NCBI GenBank assembly: GCA_019637195.1
Contig: JAHBWA010000026.1
Coordinates: 1 to 64,000 of the forward strand
DNA from: Labilithrix sp.
GTDB lineage: Bacteria > Myxococcota_A > Polyangia > Polyangiales > Polyangiaceae
Direction of reading: 5' to 3'
Length of the DNA stretch: 64,000 bases
Shown: positions 35,059 to 44,750 of the stretch, piece by piece
Layout of the letters: the number at the start of each line of letters is the position of its first letter
How positions within the stretch are numbered: the first letter of the stretch is position 1
Program-made: the position numbers and the translations under genes
Notes under the pieces: model-generated
Database searches by the model: none
Told to the model about the DNA's origin: nothing
What the model saw: the letters and a program-made list of their open reading frames with translations, nothing else

Positions 35059-38013
35059 CTAGAACGTCACCGCCGCGTACGCGAGCAGCGTGCGCCCGCT
35101 CTGCACCATCGTCGTGGGTCGGAACTCGGCGCTGATGGGCACGCGCCAGCGCGCGTCGAACGCGTTGTAGACGCCCACGCCGTACGAGAGCCCCCAGCGC
35201 GCCTCGGATCCCGAGAACACGAGGTCCCAGAGCACCGCGCTCGGCGTCTCGCGCTGCTCCGGCTGCCCGGGCCCCTCGGTGTCGTTGCGATCGAAGCGGG
35301 GCCCCTCGAACGTGAGGCGGCTCATGAGCATCAGCGAGCGCGAGAGGATCGGCACCCCGCCCTTGATCGACGCGAGGTGGTTCGGGGAGTTGGCGACCTC
35401 GCGCAGGCCGTCGGCTTGCTCGAACGCGATGAAGTCTCCGAGCGAGTCCGACGCGAGGTAGCGGCTCTTCTGGAACGAGTACGATCCGCCGAGCATCCAG
35501 CCCTCCTTCCACTCGCGGCGGAGCTCGAGCTCGGCGCCGAGCGTGCCGACGGGGGCGGGCGTGTTCTGGTACGCGTAGGACGGGTTCGTCGGCGTCGCGC
35601 CGGGTAGGTCGCGGAGCGCGATGAGATCGGTGATGTAGTTCGCGTAGGCGGTGGCGCTCGCGATGACGGTCGGCGAGAAGCGATGGCTGTACTCGACCTC
35701 GCCCGAGTACATGTTCTCCGGGCGGAGGCTCGTGTTCCGCTCTTGGCCGCCGCCGGCTTCGTTGTAGAGCTCGTAGACGCTCGGCGCGCGGAAGGCCTTG
35801 CCGGCCATCACCTTGAGGTTCCCGCCGGCGTATGGCTTGAAGATCGCGGCGACGCGCGGGTTGATCGACGTGTTCGCGAACGAGTACGAGTCGAGCCGCG
35901 CGCCGCCGGTGACCTTCACGGCCTTCGACGGCGAGACGTCCGCGAGCGCGTAGCCGGCGGCGAGCGTGAACGGATCGCGATCATCGTAGAACTTGCCGTT
36001 GACCTGGTCGGAGCCCTGCTGGTGGACGAGCGCGTGGTACTGGAACTCGCCGCCGCCGGTGAGCCGGAGCTCCGGCGCGGGCGAGTAGATGAGCCGCTGC
36101 TCGCCCCCGACCCAGGCGCCGTCGTACGTGCTGCGCTCCATGCCGCCGCCGGCGGGGGAGCGCGCGAAGATGCCGCGGTAGAGGAACGCGTTGGCGTGCA
36201 CGCGCGTGACGCTCGTGACCTGCTCGCTCAGCTTCGGGTCGAGCTTCACCTCGAGGAACGCGCGGGTGTCGGCCTGGTGGGTCCGCGCGTCGCCGTAGAG
36301 CGTGTCGAACTGCCCGGCGGGCATGCCCTTGTCGTGGTGGTTGACGCTCCACTGCGCGGAGAGCGCCTTGTAGAAGACGCGCCCGCTCCAGGTCCCTACG
36401 GCGAAGCCGTCGAGGCCGCGGGAGTGCCCGGCCACGGACGGCGGACCGTCGGCGACGTACTCGCGGAAGAAGAAGTCGCGGCCTGCGCCCTTGGCGACGG
36501 CGATCGACGTGGTGACGCCGGCGTCGCGTGTCCAATGATGCGTGAGCCGCGCGCGCGCCCGCATGACGCCGTTGTCGACGGCGGAGACGCCGACCTCGCG
36601 CCCGTCGGGCGTGTCGCGCGTGTGGGAGATGAGGTTGACGACGCCGGAGAACGCGCCCGTGCCGTAGAGCACCGATCCCGGGCCGCGCACCACCTCGATA
36701 CGCTCGACGTCCTCGATGTCCGCGCGGAGGTCGTAGCCCGTGTACGAAGACCAGAGCCAGTTGTCGTTCGCCGGGTGCCCGTCGATCAGGATGAGGACGC
36801 GGTTGCCGTAGTCGCCGGGGCGGCCGAAGCCACGAAAGCCGATCGTCTTGTAGGCCGTGTCGTCGGAGATGAAGACGCCGCGCACGCCGCGCACGGCCTC
36901 TGCGACCGTCGGGTAGCGCATCGCCCGGAGCTCCGGGCTCGTGACGAGCGAGACCGACGCCGGCGCGTCTTCGATCGGCTCCGAGACGCGCGACGCGGCC
37001 TCGACGGCGTCGGCGCTGACGAGCTGGAGATCGAGCTGGGTCTGCGCGTTCGCGCTCACGTCGATCTTGCGCTCGACGGGGCGGAAACCGCGCAAGGTCA
37101 CGCGGACGTCGTGGGGACCGACCGGGACGGTGAGCACCGACGGAGTGAACCCCATCGTCTTTCCGTCGATCTCGATGACCGCGTCGCGCTCGTCCGCGTT
37201 GACGACCAGCGAGCCGGTCTCGGCCTCGATGTCCGGCTTGACCTCGGTGACCTTGTTGGCGCGCACCTGCACGTTCTGCCGCGTGGTGCGGAAGCCGGGC
37301 TTCGAGAGGATGAGGACGTGCTGCCCGGGCGGCGCCGGCGCGTCGCACGGCGCCTCGCAGAGCACGGGCGCGTCGTCCGCGTCGAGTCGGACGGCGGCGC
37401 CCTTCGCGCCGACGACGCGCAGCGTGCCGACGACGCGCGTGAGCTTCAGCGTGATCGCGGTCTCGCGACCGGTGCGGACCTCGACGGCCTTGGAGGTGGC
37501 GTCGTCGTAGCCGGCGAGCTCGGCGATCACCGTGTACGATCCGGGCGTGAGCGCGATCGTCTGAGGGGCGGTGCCTCGATCGCCGAGGTCCTTGCGGCTC
37601 AAGTACAGCGTCGCGCCGGGAGGATCGGTCTCGACCTTGAGCAGCGCCACGCTCGACCCGAGTCGCTGCATCGACTCCTTGATGCGCTGCCTGACCGCGT
37701 TGTCGGTCTCACCCTCGAGCGCGCGCTGGTAGTAGCGGTACGCGTCCGACGGCTGCGACAGGTGCTCGTAGGTCCGCGCGATGTTGTACATCACGTTGCG
37801 GTTCCGAACGAGGCGGTTCGAGGCGAGGAAGTGCTGCAGCGCGCTCTTGTAGTCCTTCGACTGGTAGTGCTCGGCGCCGAGCGTGAAGAGGTGGTCGGCC
37901 TCGTCGGCGACGTCGTCGGCGCGCGCGACGGTCGGCGTGGCGAGCGATCCGACCAGCGCTCCGACGAGGAGGAGCGCGACGGTCCAGCGGCTCCTCGAGG
38001 TCGTTCGCGTCAT
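35059..38013 (-). CDS. TonB-dependent receptor with N-terminal TPR and three PEGA-like domains
   Basis: A 984-residue outer-membrane protein. After a signal peptide (about 1-32) come a TPR segment (about 37-112, ALQHFLASNRLVRNRNVMYN) and three PEGA-like beta modules at about 122-195 (ETDPPGATLYLSRKDLG), 196-265 (PPGQHVLILSKPGFRTTRQN) and 267-335 (VPVGPHDVRVTLRGFRPVER). Next are a TonB plug at about 345-465 (VAEAVRGVRGVFISDD, VLILIDGHPANDN, RIEVVRGPGSVLYGTGAFSG) and a beta-barrel ending in TLLAYAAVTF. TPR and PEGA modules in front of a plug are not usual for nutrient receptors. Its ATG overlaps the stop of the upstream Ser/Thr kinase by 4 bp. Confidence 0.92.
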   Translation of the reverse strand: MTRTTSRSRWTVALLLVGALVGSLATPTVARADDVADEADHLFTLGAEHYQSKDYKSALQHFLASNRLVRNRNVMYNIARTYEHLSQPSDAYRYYQRALEGETDNAVRQRIKESMQRLGSSVALLKVETDPPGATLYLSRKDLGDRGTAPQTIALTPGSYTVIAELAGYDDATSKAVEVRTGRETAITLKLTRVVGTLRVVGAKGAAVRLDADDAPVLCEAPCDAPAPPGQHVLILSKPGFRTTRQNVQVRANKVTEVKPDIEAETGSLVVNADERDAVIEIDGKTMGFTPSVLTVPVGPHDVRVTLRGFRPVERKIDVSANAQTQLDLQLVSADAVEAASRVSEPIEDAPASVSLVTSPELRAMRYPTVAEAVRGVRGVFISDDTAYKTIGFRGFGRPGDYGNRVLILIDGHPANDNWLWSSYTGYDLRADIEDVERIEVVRGPGSVLYGTGAFSGVVNLISHTRDTPDGREVGVSAVDNGVMRARARLTHHWTRDAGVTTSIAVAKGAGRDFFFREYVADGPPSVAGHSRGLDGFAVGTWSGRVFYKALSAQWSVNHHDKGMPAGQFDTLYGDARTHQADTRAFLEVKLDPKLSEQVTSVTRVHANAFLYRGIFARSPAGGGMERSTYDGAWVGGEQRLIYSPAPELRLTGGGEFQYHALVHQQGSDQVNGKFYDDRDPFTLAAGYALADVSPSKAVKVTGGARLDSYSFANTSINPRVAAIFKPYAGGNLKVMAGKAFRAPSVYELYNEAGGGQERNTSLRPENMYSGEVEYSHRFSPTVIASATAYANYITDLIALRDLPGATPTNPSYAYQNTPAPVGTLGAELELRREWKEGWMLGGSYSFQKSRYLASDSLGDFIAFEQADGLREVANSPNHLASIKGGVPILSRSLMLMSRLTFEGPRFDRNDTEGPGQPEQRETPSAVLWDLVFSGSEARWGLSYGVGVYNAFDARWRVPISAEFRPTTMVQSGRTLLAYAAVTF

Positions 38014-39683
38014 CTCTTCAGCCGAATGTCCGACTCGCCGGCGGGCCCGGTGGCGGGCCCCTTCGCGCCGCCGCTCGCCGGAGACCTGCCGCCGCCCGAC
38101 CCGTGCGACGAGCCCGACTTTACGGCGCGCGCGGTCTCTGGCGCAAGCGGCACGGCGTGCACGACGTCGGCGTCCGACGCGCCCTGGGCGAACGCCGTCG
38201 TCGTGTAGCCGTCCTTCTTCAGCTGGAACACGCGCGCCCCGGTCGCGACGCTCGACCGCTCGATCGGGACGTCGAGCGGGGTGACGCCGAGGACCTTGCC
38301 CTCCTCGAGGACGGTCGCGCCGGGCGGGGTCGAGTCGAGGCGCAGCACGAAAGCGGTCGGCGCAGCCGCCGGCGCGTCGCTCGTCGCGGCTTGGCTCGTC
38401 GCCGCGGCCGGCGAGCTCGACGTGGGATCGGCCGCGCGGTCGTCCTCGGCGAGCAGGCGCGTCTTCGCGAACCAGAGGCCGGCGGCGGCCGCGCAGCCGA
38501 GCACGAAGAGGAGCCCGAAAAGCGCCGCGAGCGGCGCGCCCGCGCGCCCGGCCGCCTCCGGCGGGCGCGCCGACGTCGCCATCGGCCTCGGCGTGATCAC
38601 CGTCGCCGGCGGTCCGGAGGCGTGCGGGCTGGCGCCGGGGCGCGGCGTCAGGAGCATCGACTGCGGGGCGACCACCGTGTGCGGGACCTGCAGCGCGCCG
38701 ATCGACACCGGACGCGAGCTCATGGGGAAGGCGCGCGGGCCGCCGAGCGCGAGGCGCGCGCCCGACGAGCCGAACATCTCCTCCTCGCAGTGCGCGAGCT
38801 GGATGAAGACCTCGTCGAGCGCCGGCCGCTCCTGCGGGTGGCGAGCGAGCATCCGGTAGACGAGCGACTCGAGGCCGTCGGTGACGTCGCAGATCGGGTT
38901 CACCTCGCGCATCGGCGGCACCGCGTGCTGCAGCTTCGCGATCATGAAGTCGGCCATCGTGCTCCCGGCGAAGGGGAGCGAGCCCGTCAGGAGCTGGTAG
39001 ACGATGATGCCGAGCGCGTAGACATCGCTCGCCGCGGAGGAGGCGCCGTCGAACTGCTCCGGAGCCATGTACTTCGGCGTGCCGACGAGGACGCCGTCGC
39101 GCGTGAGGTCCTCGCCCCCGCCCTCGTCCTTGCCGATGCCGAAGTCGACGAGCTTGACGATCTCGCCGTCGGCCTCCGGTACGATCACGATGTTCGACGG
39201 CTTGAGGTCGCGGTGGACGATGCCCTGCACGTGCGCCTCGCGGAGGCCGCGCGCGATCTGACGGAAGATGGCGAGCGCCTCGAACGCGGAGAGCGCGCCC
39301 CGTGTCCGGAGTCGCTCGGTGAGGGTCTCACCGTTCAGGTACTCCATCGCGATGAAGTACATCTCGACGGAGGCGCCTTCGATCCGCCCGTAGTCGAAGA
39401 GCGTGACGACGTTCGGGTGCTGGAGCTTCGCGAGGATGCTCGCCTCGAGGAGGAACCGCTTCAGGAACTGCGACTCCTCCTCGTTGACGGAGTCGGCCTT
39501 GACGATCTTCAGCGCGACGGGGCGGTTGAGCGGCGCCTGCGTGCCGTAGTAGATGCGCCCCATGCCGCCGCGGGCGATGGCGCGCTCGATGTGGAACTTG
39601 CCGTTGATGACGGTGCCCACGAGCGGATCGCGCGAACCTCTCCGCTCGACTCGACCCGTTCCGGCTCCGTCACGAACAGACAT
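38010..39683 (-). CDS. Transmembrane Ser/Thr protein kinase with PEGA-like domain
   Basis: A 557-residue Hanks-type kinase. The catalytic domain (about 20-295) has the Gly loop IARGGMGRIYYG, Lys in VALKIVK, HRDLKPSN, DFG in LVDFGIGK and APE in YMAPEQFDG, so it is catalytically complete. A Pro-rich linker is followed by one transmembrane helix near 385-410 (LAALFGLLFVLGCAAAAGLWF). A periplasmic PEGA-like module comes next (RLDSTPPGATVLEEGKVLGV ... FQLKKDGYTTT) with a basic tail. The start ATG 39683 is chosen for its lack of extension before the kinase fold. Its stop overlaps the start of the TonB-dependent receptor (ATGA at 38010-38013), implying joint translation. Confidence 0.92.
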   Translation of the reverse strand: MSVRDGAGTGRVERRGSRDPLVGTVINGKFHIERAIARGGMGRIYYGTQAPLNRPVALKIVKADSVNEEESQFLKRFLLEASILAKLQHPNVVTLFDYGRIEGASVEMYFIAMEYLNGETLTERLRTRGALSAFEALAIFRQIARGLREAHVQGIVHRDLKPSNIVIVPEADGEIVKLVDFGIGKDEGGGEDLTRDGVLVGTPKYMAPEQFDGASSAASDVYALGIIVYQLLTGSLPFAGSTMADFMIAKLQHAVPPMREVNPICDVTDGLESLVYRMLARHPQERPALDEVFIQLAHCEEEMFGSSGARLALGGPRAFPMSSRPVSIGALQVPHTVVAPQSMLLTPRPGASPHASGPPATVITPRPMATSARPPEAAGRAGAPLAALFGLLFVLGCAAAAGLWFAKTRLLAEDDRAADPTSSSPAAATSQAATSDAPAAAPTAFVLRLDSTPPGATVLEEGKVLGVTPLDVPIERSSVATGARVFQLKKDGYTTTAFAQGASDADVVHAVPLAPETARAVKSGSSHGSGGGRSPASGGAKGPATGPAGESDIRLKR

Positions 39684-39904
39684 GCGTAACCGGATAAGCG
39701 TATCACGGCATCCCGCGCGGATGGACGCACTCCGCGCGCGGCGGAAGCGCTCCGCGCCCACTGTGCGATGCTCCGACCGCCCGGACGGGTCGCGACGCTG
39801 GGGACGGCGCCTTCGCGACGCGTCCCCGGGAGAGGCGTGTCGCGCGCGCGGAGACGGCGAGGTGCGCACGTCACGGACGCGCGCACCTCCGCGGGCGCGG
39901 ATCG

Positions 39905-40861
39905 TCAGCGGCGCGGGCCGGTGCTGGCCGGCGTCGTGCTGGCCGGCGCGTCGCCGCCGGCGCCCGGAGCGCCGGGCGCGGCGGCGCCCGGCGAGCCCTC
40001 GACGACGATCTCGACGCGACGGTTGTTCGCGCGTCCCTCCGCCGACTTGTTGTCGGCGACCGGACGGTCCGGACCGACGCCCGTGGCCTTGATCCGATCG
40101 CTCGCGACGCCGCGTGAGACGAGCTGCGCCTTCACGGCCTCGGCCCGGCGCTGCCCGAGCTGCACGTTGTAGTCGCGCGTGCCCTGCGAGTCGGTGTGCC
40201 CCTCGATCGTGATGCTCGCGTCGGGGTTGCCCTTCACGAGCGCGTCGGCGACCTCGTTGAGCTTCACCATCGCCGCCGGCAGGAGCGTCGCTTCGTTCGT
40301 CGCGAAGAGCACCGAGCCCGACAGCGTGATGACCATGCCGCGCGTCTCCTGCTTCACGCTCGCGATCTTCTGGAGGTCGCTCATCGCCTGGGCGTGCTTG
40401 CGCTCCGCCTCGGCGCGCGCCTTCCGCTCGGTGTCGAGCTGCTCCTGCGTCTTCGACAGGTTCTGCTGACTGCTCGCGAGGTCGGACTGCGTGCGCTTCA
40501 GCATGTCGGCCTGGAGCGCCTGCGCCTCGCGGTCGGCCGCCTCCTTCGCCTTCTGCGCGACCTGCAGCTGCGCGCTGGCGTCGGCGAGCTGCGCCTTGCG
40601 GAGCGCGATGTACGCTTGATCACGCACGTGCGGCTTGTCGCCGTCGTCCGCGAACGCCTGCTCAGCCTGGTCGAGGGCGGTCTTGGCGGTGTGGACCTGC
40701 GCGGGCGTCTCCGTGGCCGCCGGACCGTTCGCGCTCTGCGTGTAGGCGCTGCGCGCGTCGACGAGCTCCTTCGGCGGGAGGGTGGGACCGCAGGCGACCG
40801 CGCCGAGCGCGAACGCGATGACGCTGCCGAGGAGGACCTTGGTGGTGTTCTGGTTCTGCAT
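39905..40861 (-). CDS. OmpA-family lipoprotein (peptidoglycan-binding)
   Basis: A lipoprotein of about 318 residues with lipobox VAC (LGAVACG). A DUF4398-like region and a long coiled coil (about 85-170, QLQVAQKAKEAADREAQALQ and SLQQNLSKTQEQL-type heptads) lead into an OmpA-like domain at about 185-295. That domain has FATNEATLLPAAMVKLNEVA, ITIEGHTDSQGTRDYN and the peptidoglycan-binding NNRRVEI end. A Pro/Ala/Gly tail follows. ATG 40861 is favoured because GAGGA lies 5 bases before it; a GTG at 40873 would instead overlap the previous stop (GTGA). It is paired with the upstream DUF4398 lipoprotein. It probably links the outer membrane to peptidoglycan. Confidence 0.9.
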   Translation of the reverse strand: MQNQNTTKVLLGSVIAFALGAVACGPTLPPKELVDARSAYTQSANGPAATETPAQVHTAKTALDQAEQAFADDGDKPHVRDQAYIALRKAQLADASAQLQVAQKAKEAADREAQALQADMLKRTQSDLASSQQNLSKTQEQLDTERKARAEAERKHAQAMSDLQKIASVKQETRGMVITLSGSVLFATNEATLLPAAMVKLNEVADALVKGNPDASITIEGHTDSQGTRDYNVQLGQRRAEAVKAQLVSRGVASDRIKATGVGPDRPVADNKSAEGRANNRRVEIVVEGSPGAAAPGAPGAGGDAPASTTPASTGPRR

Positions 40862-40869
40862 GGTCGTCC

Positions 40870-41226
40870 TCACTTTCCCGCCTTGTGGTCATCGAGGTTC
40901 TTCTTGGCCTGCGCGGCGCTCGTCTTCGCCGCCTGCTCGCGCGTCAGCATGACGGCGAGCTCGGCGTCGGACTTCGCGCGCTGCAGGACGATGTCGGCGC
41001 GCTGGTTCTCGCCGTCCTTCATCAACGTCCGCGCGGTGGTGACCTGCTCGTCCGCGAGCTTCACGTGGAGCGCAGCCTGCGGGTGATGTTCGGCGCCGAG
41101 CTCGCGCGCGCTCCGGATGGCGGCCTCGGACGCCGCGAGGCGATCCGTCGGCGGCTGGAAGCTGCTGCCACACGCGACGACGAGCCCCAGCCCCGTGAGC
41201 GCGATCATCGAAGCTACGGTCTTCAT
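40870..41226 (-). CDS. DUF4398 lipoprotein
   Basis: A 118-residue lipoprotein with lipobox VVAC in IALTGLGLVVACGS. The mature part is a helical hairpin, LAASEAAIRSARELGAEHHPQAALH then KLADEQVTTARTLMKDGE, matching the DUF4398 pattern, which usually precedes OmpA-domain proteins. ATG 41226 is chosen over ATG 41238 because GGAGGA lies just upstream of it. It is directly coupled to the OmpA-family gene. The leader contains a perfect hairpin at 41251-41265 (CCCGCA-ACA-TGCGGG), 25 bp before the start, of unknown role. Confidence 0.85.
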   Translation of the reverse strand: MKTVASMIALTGLGLVVACGSSFQPPTDRLAASEAAIRSARELGAEHHPQAALHVKLADEQVTTARTLMKDGENQRADIVLQRAKSDAELAVMLTREQAAKTSAAQAKKNLDDHKAGK

Positions 41227-41475
41227 ATGTTCCTCCATGGTTGACCTTCACCCGCAACATGCGGGCCGAGGCCGCCCACGTGACTTCGCGTCGTTAGGCA
41301 GCAGGTCGCGTGGCCACTTGCCCCGTGGTGCCGTGCGCGCCGCACTCGGACGGTCGCGCTCGGCCACGGGGTGGCACGGGATTGCGGGAGGGAGGAGAGG
41401 CGACGACGCGCCGTGCGCTCCGAGCGCGGGCGCCCGGAGCGTGGTCGCTCGAGATCGGTGCTGGCCGGTGGGCGA

Positions 41476-44160
41476 TCAGTTCAGATCGCTGTCACCCGGC
41501 GGGGGCGGCAGGCTCGGCGAGGCGCCGTCTTCGCCGGCCCCGTTCGAGCTGTCGTCGCCGCCCGGTGGCGGCAGGCTCTCGCCGCCGACGTCGCTGCCGG
41601 ACTCCGCGAGGCGCTCGACCGCGACGACGCGCTCGTCGTCTTCGACGCTCATGATCTTGACGCCCTGGGCGTTGCGTCCGGTCTCACGGATCTCGGAGAC
41701 GGTCGTGCGGATCGTCTGACCCTTGTCGGTGATGAGCATGACCTCGTCGCCGTCCTTCACGAGCTTCAGGTCCACGACGGGGCCGTTGCGGTCGCTCGCG
41801 TCGATGAGGATGATCCCTTTGCCGCCGCGGTTCTGCGCGCGGAACTCCTCGAGGAGCGTGCGCTTGCCGTAGCCCTTGTCGCAGACCGCGAGGACGTGCT
41901 GGCGCTCGGGATCGGTCACCGCCATGCCGACGACCTGGTCGTCCTCGGCGACGTCGATCGCCTTCACTCCGACGGTGCCGCGGCCCATCGCGCGGACCTG
42001 GTCCTCGGAGAAGCGGATCGACTGGCCCTGCTTGGTCGCGATCAAGAACTCGCGCGCGCCGTCGGTGAGGACGGCGGCGAGGAGCTGGTCGCCGTCCTCG
42101 ACCTTCACGCCGATGATGCCCTTCTGGCGGAAGTTCTCGTAGTCGGTGACCTCGGTCTTCTTGATCTGGCCGCGCTTGGTCAGCGTGACGACGAACTTGC
42201 CCTCTTCGATCTTCGGCACCTCGACGATCGCGGCGACCTTCTCGCCGGGCTCCATGCCGACGAAGTTGACGATGGCGCGGCCCTTGGCGTTCCGCGCGGC
42301 GATCGGGATCTCGTAGACCTTCTTGACGTAGACCTTGCCGCGGTCGGAGAAGAAGAAGACGTAGGCGTGCGTCGAGGCGACGAAGAGCTGGGTGACCCAG
42401 TCCTCCTCGCGCGCCTCCATCCCGATCTTGCCCTTGCCGCCGCGCTTCTGCGCCCGGTAGGCCGACGGGTGCGTGCGCTTCACGTATCCCGCGTGCGAGA
42501 TCGTGACGACCATGTCCTCTTCCTGGATGAGGTCCTCGTCGGCGATCTCGGCGTCGTTCGCGACGATCTCGGTCCGGCGCTTGTCGCCGTACTTCGACCG
42601 GATCTCCTCGAGCTCCATCACGATGAGGTCGAGCAGCACGCTCTCGTTCGCGAGGATGTTGCGGAGGCGCGCGATCTCGTTGCAGAGCTCGCCGTACTCC
42701 GCCGCGAGCTTCTCCTGCTCGAGGCCGGTGAGCTTGGCGAGGCGCATCTCGAGGATCGCCTTCGCCTGGCGCTCGGAGAGGAAGTAGTCGCCCTTCGCCG
42801 CGGCGGTCTCGATCTCGCTCTCCGGCCGCCCGGCGCGGCGGACGAACGCCTCGAGCCCCTTCAGCGGGAGCTTCATGAGGGCGGCGCGCGCGCTCTCGGT
42901 GTCGCGCGACGAGCGGATGGTCTTCACGACGAGGTCCACCTCGGTCGTGGCCATGCCGAGGCCCTCGACGATCTCGCGCTCGCCCTCCGCCTTGTTCAGC
43001 TCGAAGCGCGTGCGGCGCGTGACGACGTCGCGGCGGTGCTCGACGAAGACCGCGAGCGTCTCCTTGAGGTTGAGCACCGCAGGGCGCCCGCGCACGATCG
43101 CGAGGTTGATCACGCCGAACGACGACTGCAGATCCGTCAGCCGGTAGAGCTGGTTGATGACGATCTGCGGGGCGACGTCCTTCTTCAGCTCGATGACGAG
43201 GCGCATGCCCTCGCGGTCGGACTCGTCGCGCGCCTCGCTGATGCCTTCGATCTTCTTCTCGCGCATCAGCTCGCCGATGCGCGCGTGGATCTTCGCCTTG
43301 TTCGCCTGGTAGGGGATCTCGGTGACGACGATCTGCTCGCGCTCGCCCTTGCCCGGCGCCTTCTCGACCTCCATGCGCGCGCGCATGATGATGTTGCCGC
43401 GGCCGGTCCGCTGCGCGGCCTCGATGCCGCCGCGCCCGAAGATGAGGCCGCCCGTCGGGAAGTCCGGGCCGGCGACGAAGCGCATGAGATCGTCGATCGG
43501 GCAGTCCGGGTTGCGGATCAGGTGCACCGTGGCGTCGATGACCTCGCCGAGGTTGTGCGGCGGGACGTTGGTGGCCATGCCGACGGCGATGCCGCCGGAG
43601 CCGTTGACGAGGAGGTTCGGGATGCGCGCCGGCAGGACCGTCGGCTCGACCTTCGAGTCGTCGAAGTTCGGCGCCCAGTCGACGCACTTCTTGTCGATGT
43701 CGGTGAGGAGCTCGACGGCGACCCTGGAGAGGCGCGCTTCCGTGTAGCGGTAGGCGGCCGCCGGATCGCCGTCGACCGAGCCGTAGTTGCCCTGGCCGTC
43801 GATGAGCGGGTAGCGCATCGAGAAGTCCTGCGCGAGGCGGACCATCGCGTCGTAGACGCTGCTGTCTCCGTGCGGGTGGTACGAGCCGAGCACCGCGCCG
43901 ACGATCGTCGCGCTCTTCTTGTACGCGGCCGTCGGGACGAGCCCGGCTTCGTGCGCGGAGTAGAGGATGCGGCGGTGAACCGGCTTGAGGCCGTCGCGCG
44001 CGTCGGGGATCGCGCGCCCGACGATGACGCTCATCGCGTAGTCGAGGTAGCTCGTGCGCATCTCGTCTTGAATCGAGATGGGCACCTTCTGACCGTTGGG
44101 AGAGGGCGGCGTTCCACCCGGCGGCGGAGCAGGCGGGACCGGCGGATTCACGTTCGACAT
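41476..44160 (-). CDS. gyrA: DNA gyrase subunit A
   Basis: GyrA (894 residues) is the breakage-reunion subunit that introduces negative supercoils with GyrB. The catalytic Tyr is Y139 in YRYTEARL. The quinolone-resistance region reads [14 protein letters not shown] with Ser100 and Asp104 at the positions equivalent to E. coli Ser83 and Asp87, the sensitive-type residues. A GyrA-box QKRGGKG in the C-terminal beta-pinwheel marks it as gyrase rather than topoisomerase IV. The N-terminus has a Pro-rich 20-residue leader and the C-terminus an Asp/Gly/Pro-rich tail ([12 protein letters not shown]). gyrB is not in the window; a ParC/ParE pair is at 57032-61441. Confidence 0.97.
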   Translation of the reverse strand: MSNVNPPVPPAPPPGGTPPSPNGQKVPISIQDEMRTSYLDYAMSVIVGRAIPDARDGLKPVHRRILYSAHEAGLVPTAAYKKSATIVGAVLGSYHPHGDSSVYDAMVRLAQDFSMRYPLIDGQGNYGSVDGDPAAAYRYTEARLSRVAVELLTDIDKKCVDWAPNFDDSKVEPTVLPARIPNLLVNGSGGIAVGMATNVPPHNLGEVIDATVHLIRNPDCPIDDLMRFVAGPDFPTGGLIFGRGGIEAAQRTGRGNIIMRARMEVEKAPGKGEREQIVVTEIPYQANKAKIHARIGELMREKKIEGISEARDESDREGMRLVIELKKDVAPQIVINQLYRLTDLQSSFGVINLAIVRGRPAVLNLKETLAVFVEHRRDVVTRRTRFELNKAEGEREIVEGLGMATTEVDLVVKTIRSSRDTESARAALMKLPLKGLEAFVRRAGRPESEIETAAAKGDYFLSERQAKAILEMRLAKLTGLEQEKLAAEYGELCNEIARLRNILANESVLLDLIVMELEEIRSKYGDKRRTEIVANDAEIADEDLIQEEDMVVTISHAGYVKRTHPSAYRAQKRGGKGKIGMEAREEDWVTQLFVASTHAYVFFFSDRGKVYVKKVYEIPIAARNAKGRAIVNFVGMEPGEKVAAIVEVPKIEEGKFVVTLTKRGQIKKTEVTDYENFRQKGIIGVKVEDGDQLLAAVLTDGAREFLIATKQGQSIRFSEDQVRAMGRGTVGVKAIDVAEDDQVVGMAVTDPERQHVLAVCDKGYGKRTLLEEFRAQNRGGKGIILIDASDRNGPVVDLKLVKDGDEVMLITDKGQTIRTTVSEIRETGRNAQGVKIMSVEDDERVVAVERLAESGSDVGGESLPPPGGDDSSNGAGEDGASPSLPPPPGDSDLN

Positions 44161-44750
44161 CGGACCCGGTTCTTAGACCGGGGCTGGTCGTGCGTGAAGT
44201 GGAAACGGCGCAGATTTGAGGCCTGATCTCGGGCCTTTGCGGCGTGGGCTCAGCCGGCGGTCCGGGGTGGAGGAGGGGGCGCCGGCGGCGCGTCGGGTAC
44301 CCGAGCTCTCGGATGGGAGAAGGCGGTGGCCTGGCGCGTCGAGCGGCCTCGGCGGCGGGCGGAGTTGGCAGGGAGCGCGACGGGGCTCGCGGGGCCCGGC
44401 GCGCCAACGGTCGGCGCTGGCGCGGCGGGCGATGGTGTCCTGCGGACTCGCCGTGACGCTCGGGCGCGGCCCGTGCAATGAGGCAACGGAGCGCACTTGC
44501 CGTGCAGTTCCAGATGCTTGCGCCCTACACGGATCCTTGCAGATCTGCAGCGACGGGCCGAGCCGCGACGGCCCCCCAAGGTGCGCCCGTGTAGCCGGAG
44601 CATTTTCGTGATTTTCGCGTTGTCCCAACTTGGCGAGCAACGTTAAATCGACGGAGGCCGAAGGGGCGGCCCATGAGCAATCAAGCTCGCTCGTCCACGC
44701 TTGGTCGCGCGCGCACAGTCGCGCGCGGCGTTCTCGCCAAAGGGGAAAAC
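44161..44750. other. 590-bp gap between gyrA and a glycine-rich lipoprotein gene
   Basis: This divergent intergenic region would hold the promoters of gyrA (minus) and the following plus-strand gene. I see no convincing gene in it. It contains the 10-bp palindrome CGGGTACCCG at 44294-44303, next to a CCGAG-CT-CTCGG inverted repeat, and a run of lower GC near 44600-44660 where a sigma-70-like promoter fits. Confidence 0.6.
44620..44648 (+). promoter_or_regulatory. Candidate sigma-70 promoter for the glycine-rich lipoprotein gene
   Basis: TTGTCC at 44620-44625, a 17-bp spacer and TTAAAT at 44643-44648 lie about 100 bp before the ATG at 44751, in the most AT-rich part of this gap. By eye only. 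Confidence 0.5.

Noticed and set aside
41371..44226. A long plus-strand open frame opposite gyrA
   Set aside because: It is antisense to an intact GyrA and has the low-complexity composition expected of a complementary frame.
44161..44750. A small gene in the gyrA upstream gap
   Set aside because: Short open frames exist on both strands, but none has a Shine-Dalgarno, signal peptide, motif or distinctive codon pattern.
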